A stretch of 64,000 bases of DNA from Meconema thalassinum. Its lineage: Eukaryota > Arthropoda > Insecta > Orthoptera > Tettigoniidae. The notes under the pieces are model-generated. The model had not been told where the DNA came from, did not search any database, and saw only the letters and a list, made by a program, of their open reading frames with translations. The stretch is from NCBI GenBank assembly GCA_946902985.2, contig OX336389.2, forward strand, positions 794,220,979-794,284,978, given 5' to 3'. Shown piece after piece: positions 55,660 through 64,000 of the stretch; position 1 is the first letter of the stretch; each line of letters opens with the position of its first letter. A program made the position numbers and the translations under genes.

Positions 55660-58440
55660 AAAAACAGGCTTATGTTATCACCTTTTGTCGGTGTGTGTGT
55701 ATGTGTGTGTGTGTCCTCCCCTAATGACTTCCATAAAACTCAGTAAGGTCATAGCACTATATAGGCCGACCCCGACCGCACCATTTAAAATGTATTACGT
55801 CTCACCAATCCAACATGGCGGCTGTGCAAAATATTTCACCGGCATTCTATATCTCCAAAATTGTTACTGATACACTCTGAAACTTTGTACGGTGATAAAG
55901 GGCACTACTAGAAGTTCACCTATTTGACTATCAAAAGTCTGTTATCTACAAATCGAACATGGCAGCCAAGCGAATTTGAAACTTTTAAATAGACTATTCT
56001 CGCGATTTAACCATTCAAACGCAACGAAACCTGGTACAGCAAGTGTTTATACACATTGTAATGCACTGGCATATAATTAATTCATTTGTTTACATAACTT
56101 CATGACGGCGGCTGTGCGAAATAATTCACCGGCATTCTATATCTCCGAAACAATTACTGATATCACCATATAATATTGTACAGTGATAAAAGTTACTACT
56201 AGAAGTTCAGCCATGGGACTTCCAAAAACCTGTATAATACAAAAAGAACATGGCGTCCAAGCGAAAGTGAAACATTTTAATAGATTTTTCTCGTGGGTTC
56301 CCCGCCTGAGCGCAGTGAAATATGGTACAGTAAATGCGTATACACATTGTAATGCTCTGGCTTCTAATTTAGATCAATTGGTCTCAGAACCTCAATATGG
56401 CGGCTGCCCGCAATTTGATATTACTTTTTTATTTCTTGTGTATTTATCATTCGATCGTAGTGAACGTTTGAATTGTGAACCTACGCAAAAATCGTAATCT
56501 AATAGTACATAACTCTAATACCTACATAAATAAAAATCCAACATGGCGGCCATGTTTAGACGGTTCTCCATATCTATTAACCTATTTCAGAAATTAAACT
56601 GAAATTTTGTGTGTTGATAGAGACATATTCTGTACCATAACTTTACCTATGGGACATTCAGTAACCTGATGCGCTCAAAACCAACATGACGACGACACGA
56701 AATCTAAATATTTAAATCTGTTTTTCTTGCGACTAACTCATCCGAGACTGTGAATCTTGGCACGGTATATCTTCATATAAGGCATAATATATTGACGTCT
56801 AATTTAATGGAATTCTATGAGAACTTGAAAATGGTGGCAGTGCAAAATTTTAAAATCTCATTTTAAATATATTTTCATTTATTATAGAATAGGCTTATGA
56901 AATCACCTTTTGTCCATGTGTGTATGTGTGAATGTGTGCGAATGTGTGTGTCCAAAATGAAATCTAAACGGCTGGAGCAATTTCAATGAAACTCAGTTAA
57001 GTCATAGTGCTATTTTTTCCAACCCCGACGGTGTCCTTAAAATTTTATTTCGTCTCACCAATCCAGCATGACGGCTGTGCGAAATATTTCACCGGCATTC
57101 TATATCTCCGAAACTATTACCGTACCTATATCACCCTGAAATTTTGTACGGTAATAGAGGATACTACTAGATGTTCACCTATCTCTTTTTTGAAAACGTA
57201 TTGAGTACCAAACGAATATGGCGGCCAAGCAAATTTGAAACATTTAAATAGACCTTTCTTGCGATTTAACCATCCGAGTGAAGTGAAACGAGGTACAGCA
57301 AATATCTATACACCTTGTAATGCACTGACATCTAATTTAGTTCAATTGTTAACAGAACCTCAAGATGGCGGCTGTGCGAAATTTCAAAATTATTATTTTT
57401 ATTTCTTTTGTCCTAATCATGTGATCAAAGTCAACGTCTGAATAATGAACCTACAAAATAATTATCATCTAATAATATATAACTCTATGGCCTACACATA
57501 TAAGAATCCAACATGGTGACCATCCGAAATATTTAGATGGTTTTCAATATCTATTTATATATGACAGCAATCAAAATGAAATTTTGTATGTTGATAAAAG
57601 CTATGAACATTAGTTCACCTATGGGACTTTTTATAACCTGGTGAGCACAAATCCAACATGGCGGTGACGCGAAATTAAAATATTTAAATGGTAGTTTCTC
57701 GCGATTTGTCTGTCCAAGCTCAGTGAAACCTGGTACGCTGAATGCTTATACAAATTTGATCCACTGACATCTAATTTATGTAAATTGTTTTCATAATCAC
57801 AAGATGGTGGCTGTGCGAAATTTAAAAATATGTTTTTTTTATTCTTGTGTCCTAATCCTGCGATTGAAGTTTGAATAATTCACCTACGCAATGATCTTCA
57901 TGTATTAGTACAGTGCATAACTATATGGTCTGCATAATATAAATCCAACATGGCGACAATCCGAAATATTTAGACTGATTTTAACATCTACGATTCTATT
58001 ACAGCAATCAAACTGAAATTTTGTGTTGTTTAATGCAATTAGTATAAGTATGTTATATGTTAATAGGCTTTTTATTTTCACGGAATTACTTGATATTTCT
58101 GGTGATCTAATAAAGCAATTGAAATGTAGGTTGGTATTATGGACTATTCTTAGAAGATTCGTCTTCTGGCATATAATTATATGGCCTAACTTATATTATG
58201 AAACAATCCAACATGACGTCCATACAATACATTTTACCCGTTCACAATGTCTCCGAAACGATTTAAGGAATTAAAATTAAATATTGTATGGTATAAGAGG
58301 ACTTTTAACTAAGTAAATATATCTGACTTTCAAAATCCTGAGAAACACAAAAACAACATGGCCGCCAAGTGATTTTCAAACATTTCAATGAGTTCTCTGG
58401 CGGCCTAATTATCCTAGAGCAATGATGCTAAGGACAGCGA
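55660..58440 (+). repeat. Repeat family Y, long forward copy
   Basis: Begins CTTATGTTATCACCTTTTGT and a GT tract. Sub-units then follow, each opening with a CATGGCGGC-like word (about 55815, 56103, 56542, 57066, 57512, 57949 and 58212) and carrying GGCATTCTATATCTCC, CTGAAATTTTGT and AGTTCACCTATGGGACTTT blocks. A second terminus-like block (GTGTGTATGTGTG, 56915-56955) restarts the series, so this may be two copies joined. Frames up to 104 codons here are not conserved between sub-units. Confidence 0.8.
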
Positions 58441-60650
58441 ACCAAAATTAGGTTGGGACCAAGTCCAAAAATGAAAAATGAAGTTCAAAGTCCCTAAAAT
58501 GAATCAATTAACTTATTTCCAAACTCGTGGATGTCCTAACTATAAGTCGCGACCAGGAGATCGCCTGGAAAAATAAAATAAACCATCGGCGCACACGCAC
58601 ATGTTCGACACAGGCCACTTAAATCACAAAGTTCAGATTTGTGGCAATGGATCAAGAAAAGAAGAAAATATATACATTTTACAACTATCTAACCCTATAC
58701 AATTACGGTCGAATCTCCTTTATCGGACAGAAAAATATGAACCAAGCTGCATCGTAATCATTTAAATATCATGATATCAAAGTAGCATCATATTATATCG
58801 AATTCAAATATCACGTAATTGACTAATCACTAAATTAAGCATCAATCTTATGTTCAAATAATTATATCACCAATTATTATTAATTCAATTTCCATTTCTA
58901 TTCCATTCACTTCGATCATCGATGTCTCAATTAATGTTATTAAATCATTATGATCTTATATTTTAGAAACAAATTGCGAAATTTATAGTATGGCCACCTG
59001 ATATCCTTCATTCCCTTTAAAAAAATATCTACAATGGATCTCCGTCATCGAAGCCATTCCGTTTAACACCATGTGTGAGGATCTGAATTGCCTTCCTGGA
59101 GAACCCACTCTCAATCACTACATCGCTCTACTCAACATTTAAACATCTGAAAATATGCAACACATTACCAAGACCATATACTTATAATCTAATTCTGCAG
59201 TGAAACATCGATCTGCGAATAACATCGTCACAGCTCCCAGCTTGACGGAATATTATAATTTCATTATTATTAATTCATTCCACACAGTATTGCCACAAAA
59301 AATCATGCACTATCTGCATGCAGCATAGATCCGCACTTAACATAGCATGTCAACTTAACTGGACATCGAAGTCGCACGGTAATATGAAAGAATATCCAAG
59401 GAATCTTAACTAATCGTCCCTAATCGTCTCCAGCACATCCTTTTACTAGAATATCAATCATAAAGTGACCATAAAAATATTCTGGATGGAATTCATTCAT
59501 TGACCAATATGTTCGACCATACTGTCGATAAATATGCATCATAACTGTGCACGAACACTGCATCCTCTCATACTGAACATAGCAGTTCTCAATAACTGTC
59601 CACTATAATACATCAGAGAGTGAAATACTAAAGCATCCAAGTGAAATAGGCATCTCGCATATCATAATTAAAGAAATCAGGATTATTATTACAATCATGA
59701 TGCTCAAAGGGATAAATATGTGAATTATGCATAGTATCGATACTGCTAACTTACTGGTATTAAATGTGCCCGAAATGAAGTAATCCTTCAGAAAATAATG
59801 CTTACATTCATCAAGAAATAAGTAATCATAAAGGCGTTAAGTTTCACGTTCTCAAGTCATCCATGGCATGGCTATTTGAAGTAGATGTTCTTTTCCACGA
59901 TGTACAGCATAAAAATAAGACGTCTTACTTTATGCGTGGCTTCGTGATGCATCCATATCCTCGGAATTTCCTGGCAGCGGCGTTCCTCTATCGTCCTGGC
60001 GACGTCGTTCCTTCTCCGTCGTCCTAACGACGGCCTCCATCGTCTCCCAGCGTTCTGGTAGTGGCATGCGCCTCTGGCATCTAACGTATCCACGGCGACG
60101 TCCTCCTCCATCTGGCGTCTGCATCTCGTTCCTCTCAGTGGTGGTGCCTCCTGACATCACGGCTCATCGCCCACGCTTCCATCTCATGACGATAGTTCAT
60201 CCCATTTCGGCCCATACACGTGCTTAGCACCACATAATATACATTTCGTACGTATTTGAGTTCGTGATATTACAGTTCATATCGCCTCGTAATATTGCAC
60301 TATATTTCACCGTATCGGAGCACTTCAATGTCAATGAAACATAACGTTTTAGACAGCTCCCTTATTCGTAAGAACTTGCGTAAGGTATCACGCGGCTGGT
60401 GGGTCTGTTTGCACTTCCTGATACAAGCAGCTGTTTGAGCTGACCTTGGCCCACCTCTCGTACTGTCTGTGTGATTCTCCACCCATCAGCGCACAAGGTT
60501 AAAGTGAAGCCTTTCGTAACATTCGTATCGCGACTTAAACCTACAAACGACATCTACTGTCTATAAACATATGCACCTGCAATGCCGGCTCTCGTAATAA
60601 GGTTTCACTTAAATTACTGTTATGTTCATTCGCGTCCGGATGTTCAAACT
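58441..60650. other. Spacer, no gene recognised
   Basis: A+T-rich to 59860, with one G+C-richer patch at 59930-60170 that yields overlapping minus-strand frames (79 and 76 codons, Arg/Glu-rich) without a recognisable domain. Confidence 0.45.
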
Positions 60651-60666
60651 GTTCTGTTTATATCTG

Positions 60667-60838
60667 TTGTATGCCTCTCACCAAGGCGGTCTGGGTTCGA
60701 TTCCCGGTCAATGCATGTGAGATTTTCGAAGTGAAATGCCATGTCGTGTGGTTCGGATTCCACGTAAAAAGGAGGTCCCGTGGCTCATAATCTACAGATT
60801 AACGGTCACGTTAAACTACAAGCTTCCTTCCTTCCTTT
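60667..60838 (+). mobile_element. SINE family B, 5'-truncated, with 12-bp TSD
   Basis: Starts at TTGTATGCCTCTCACCAAGG, so the A box is lost. B box GGGTTCGATTCCCGG is at about 60693, the body is the B type and the tail is (CCTT)n. TGTTTATATCTG flanks it at 60655-60666 and 60839-60850. Confidence 0.93.
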
Positions 60839-60850
60839 TGTTTATATCTG

Positions 60851-62640
60851 ACGTTCGTCTTTCACTAACGTTATCGTAAGCATATAGGCTCACTTCCCAG
60901 TAGTGGCATTTGCTCACACATTCAGAGATGCACAGTTTCGTTATGCTATAAACTATTGTGCATGTATTCAACACCTCAGAAATACTACAATTCCGCCTGA
61001 CTGCCTGCAATAACTTCTGTAGTAACAAAATGGCGAATTATCATCAAATACAATCCTACGCGTCATTTCGTTATGACACGGGGTCCAACATGCCAATCGC
61101 CGCACTGGCATAGATCTGACCGACCTTCACGTCCCGGCTCAGACTACCAACGCACATACTCGCGTATTCAATGCCGTTTCAACACTCTTAACACACTGCT
61201 TATGCGACACTCTGCTTATGCCACTGTTATGCATACTGTCCTACACACTGATCAAGCCAGACACGACACCGCACACTCCACGCAATGGGGTGGGTGTGTA
61301 GGAAATTCCATAGCACATTACCCTACTCTGGTGGTGACATCGGGACGTATTTTCATAATTTCTTCACAGTTTTCTTCATTTCCGTCGCACATAGATGAAT
61401 AATTATTTAATCATGGGTCACTTTCACGTCCGTCGTGTAGATAAATACATTTCGTTATCCCGGGCCATAAATCAAAATAAATCAAAAATATCGTACAGCG
61501 TACCCGTGGTTTCCACACATTGATCACCCAGCATGCCATGTTCCTAGCTTGACTGGTCACCTGGGATTCCGTGTGACACGTTACTCCTGACGTCACTTTA
61601 GCTTCTCAGATCCAGCAATTTCGAGATTGTTCTAAATGCGGAAATCGACCCAGCTCTGGTCGGTCACAGTACTAAATTCTGTAGCTTTCCTTTCTTAAAT
61701 AATTGAAGCCGTGCATTTGACTTTTCTTAAATTAAACTCCCCAGATTCGTTACAGGAAAATGCCATCTTAGAGTAGGAAGTTTAATCACCGATCCTGAAA
61801 CTTTCATATTCTAACACATAATTTTGCCAATGTAATGGTGCTTGTGGAGGCAGGTCATGTGCCAAAAGCTATTCGCTATACATCACATGGAAAATTATAA
61901 TTAATAGCCGGGAGAGATTTTTATGGAAAAGACCAGTAGAATAAATGAAAATAGGCTATTTAGTTTCTCACGGAACTACTTGTTAAAATTATCTGCAGAT
62001 GAGAGCTACACCTAACTTCTGATTTAGGTAAGTAAAATGCCGTGCCCCAGTTTTGAAACGTCGTACATATACGGAAGTTCAATTACCCGATCGAGTAAAG
62101 CATCTACATCAGAACAGTAATAGGCTACATCTAAGCTGAGATTACTTAGTTAGCCACCCTGTGCTTGACGGAAGTCGCGAGATGTGGGAGTCTGCAGGCT
62201 CCAAATTCCCTCAGCCACGTCTCCATTGATCGCACTTGCTCCGTATTCTACGAGCCACGTAACCTCCGTCTGTTCCTCTTGCTCTTTAACGATCAACGTT
62301 CTATTCTTGCGATGCTTGAGTCAAAGCTACCTTGTACCCTCGCAGGTTTCTTCCCAAAAAGGCTAGGGTATTACTTAGGATGTTTTATAACTTTTACCAT
62401 AACAGATATTTAAGAATGCATTTACTACTTTCCACTTTTCACTTTTCTGATTTGTGGTGTTAAATGTTGATTAATATGAGCGAATACTGGCTGCTGGAGA
62501 GATGTGAAAATGTTGGAGTCACCTTTAGCATCAGAGGATCACAATTATTGGCCTCCACAGGGCCCGGCGTTACTGCCACTGGCTTGTATAGGACACCTAT
62601 CACTCATCCTGCCTACCCTACCTATTTAGTCAATTTTCAT
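60851..62640. other. Spacer, no gene recognised
   Basis: Frames of 60-109 codons are present without recognisable motifs. Confidence 0.45.
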
Positions 62641-62669
62641 CATAGTTATGAAAAGAAAGGGCTTATGAG

Positions 62670-64000
62670 ATCAACATTTGTCCATGTGTGTATCAATAAT
62701 ACAACCTAAACGGTCTGAGTGATTTTAGTGAAACTCAGGAAGGGCATAGTACTATTATGTCCCACCTCGACCGTGTCTTTCAATCTTTAATGAAAACATC
62801 CACAGCCTGCTTCCAGACCGGGTCAGGAATGGAATGATTGAAGCCCCATCTAGCGGAGAGGATATGAACTGTTCCGGCTGCCGAGGCCTGACGCACTCCT
62901 CTAGGGCAATGATTAAATGAATGACAGATGAAATGAAATGATAGTGGAGAGTGTTGCTGGAATGAAATTTTGACAGGGAAAACCGGAGTACCCGGAGAAA
63001 AACCTGTCTGCCTCCATTTTGTCCAGCACAGATCTCACATGGAGTGACCGGGATTTGAACCACGGACCCAGCGGTGAGAGGCCGGCGTGCTGCCGCCTAA
63101 GCCACGGAGGCTTCTCTTTCAATCTTTAATACTTTTCATTATTTCAACATTGTGGCTGGCAAGATATTTTACCAGCATTTTACAACTCCGAAACAATTAC
63201 TGATGTCACCCTGAAATTTTGTATGGTGATAGAGAATACTAAGATAAGCTCAGCTATGTGATGTGTAAGATCCTCTTATGTACAAAATTAACATGGTGAC
63301 CAATCGAATTTAAAATATGTAAATGGAATTTTCTCGAGATTTCCTCAACCGTAAGCAGTGAAACTTGGAACACTAAATTTGTATACAAGATGTAATATAC
63401 TAGCATCGAATTTAATACAATTGTTGTCATAAACTCAATTGGTGGCTGTGCGAAACTTTACAATTAATTTTTTTCTGTGTCCTTATCATGCGACCGAAGT
63501 GAACGCTTGAGTAATAAACCTACGCAATAATCGTCATCTAATGGAACATATATCTACGGCTTACATAGAACAGTCCAACATGGCGACCATTCGAAATATA
63601 TAGACGGATCTCAATATCTACGAATCTATTACAGCAAACAATCGGAAATTTTCCATATTGATAGAGGTTATTAACATAAGTTCACCTATGGGACTTTGAA
63701 TAACCCGGTAAACACAAACCTAACATGGCGGTGATGCGATATTCTTCTATTGAAATGGATTCTTCTCGCGACTTACATTTTCGAGCGGTGTGAAACGCGG
63801 CACGGCATATCTTCAAACAAGCCTTAATATGCCTATATGGACGCCTAATTTAATGGAATATTGTCAGATCTTATATTTGGCGGCCGTGCAAAATTTTTAA
63901 AACCTCTGTTTTATTTCGTAGGCCCTAACGAAGCAATGGAAATGTAGGTTGATGTAATTAACTATCAATAGAATGTTCATACGCTGGCATATAATAATTA
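62670..64000 (+). repeat. Repeat family Y, forward copy running off the window
   Basis: Opens with GGGCTTATGAGATCAACATT and TTGTCCATGTGTGTATC, then the AAACTCAGGAAGGGCATAGT block. After the SINE insertion it continues with CTGAAATTTTGTATGGTGAT and CCAACATGGCGACCATTCGA (63570-63590), as in the 55.7-58.4 kb copy. Confidence 0.8.
62792..63114 (-). mobile_element. tRNA-derived SINE, family F, full length, with 16-bp TSD
   Basis: On the minus strand the head reads GCCTCCGTGGCTTAGGCGGC (A box) and GTGGTTCAAATCCCGGTC (B box, near 63050). A 220-bp body follows, ending TGTGGATGTTTTCAT. TCTTTCAATCTTTAAT is repeated perfectly at 62776-62791 and 63115-63130. This is the longest and cleanest target duplication in the window, so the insertion is recent relative to the Y copy it split. 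Confidence 0.95.

Larger units (their letters stand above)
52275..55670 (+). repeat. Family X copy, right arm of the inverted repeat, split by mariner
   Basis: Mirror image of 50148-51775 when the mariner at 52458-54275 is removed. It has the marker module (52275-52420), SINE-G-like tails (54285-54570), the tRNA-like module (54750-54825), a GAGGACAGTTTATATCTCCC block also found reversed near 50910-50940, one 294-bp unit instead of two, a G tract (55512-55520), a CA tract and the palindromic end (55615-55665). About 1.5 kb of each arm is paired. Confidence 0.8.

Noticed and set aside
55442..55870. 142-codon frame
   Set aside because: It spans the CA tract and hinge between families X and Y, so it is a translation of repeat sequence.
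59872..60160. Arg-rich minus-strand frames
   Set aside because: Two overlapping frames over one G+C-rich patch, with no domain and no supporting neighbour.

Overview
This window looks like repeat-dominated insect nuclear DNA. I could not identify a single host protein-coding gene, rRNA or functional tRNA. The support for an insect, probably one with a large polyneopteran-type genome (orthopteran or stick-insect-like), is indirect: many families of tRNA-headed SINEs, an RTE-clade LINE with an (AAC)n tail, mariner, Tc1 and hAT DNA transposons, a Penelope-like element, and long A+T-rich spacers. The species cannot be read from the sequence.

Layout. 1-2.1 kb: 5' half of a decayed CR1/L2-type LINE on the minus strand (2A-like motif, PHD-like finger and SGNH esterase, then endonuclease). 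2.9-8.8 kb: SINEs and a 684-bp tandem duplication carrying two hairpins per unit. 9.1-10.5 kb: an unclassified repeat, called here family Y. 12.5 kb: a 64-bp tandem repeat. 13.66-14.31 kb: a solo LTR with a 4-bp target duplication. 15.2-16.2 kb: an unclassified repeat with 294-bp internal units, called family X. 18.0-19.1 kb: a mariner-superfamily transposase pseudogene. 19.6-21.6 kb: a Helitron-like element with 128-bp internal repeats. 21.8-22.5 kb: the C-terminal part of another transposase. 24.4 kb: a 57-bp minisatellite. 25.5 and 32.6 kb: copies of a roughly 670-bp repeat, family Z. 27.8-30.9 kb: a nearly intact RTE LINE. 33-37 kb: mariner and Tc1 remnants. 39.0-42.5 kb: a nearly complete Penelope-like element with an RT, a GIY-YIG domain, a candidate hammerhead ribozyme, inverted repeats and an 11-bp candidate target duplication. 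46.5 kb: a LINE RT scrap. 48.5-58.4 kb: a nest of X and Y copies forming a large inverted repeat, one arm split by a mariner element that is itself split by a hAT-type element. 62.6-64 kb: another Y copy, hit by a SINE.

How the parts relate. The RTE LINE ends almost at its stop codon in an (AAC)n tail, and SINE family G also ends in a CAACAAC-type tail, so the LINE is a plausible mobilizer of that SINE. Clean target-site duplications flank seven SINE copies, and the nested insertions give a relative order: X/Y first, then the tRNA-headed insertions inside X, then mariner, then hAT. The labels A-G (SINEs) and X, Y, Z (other families) are mine and are not database names.
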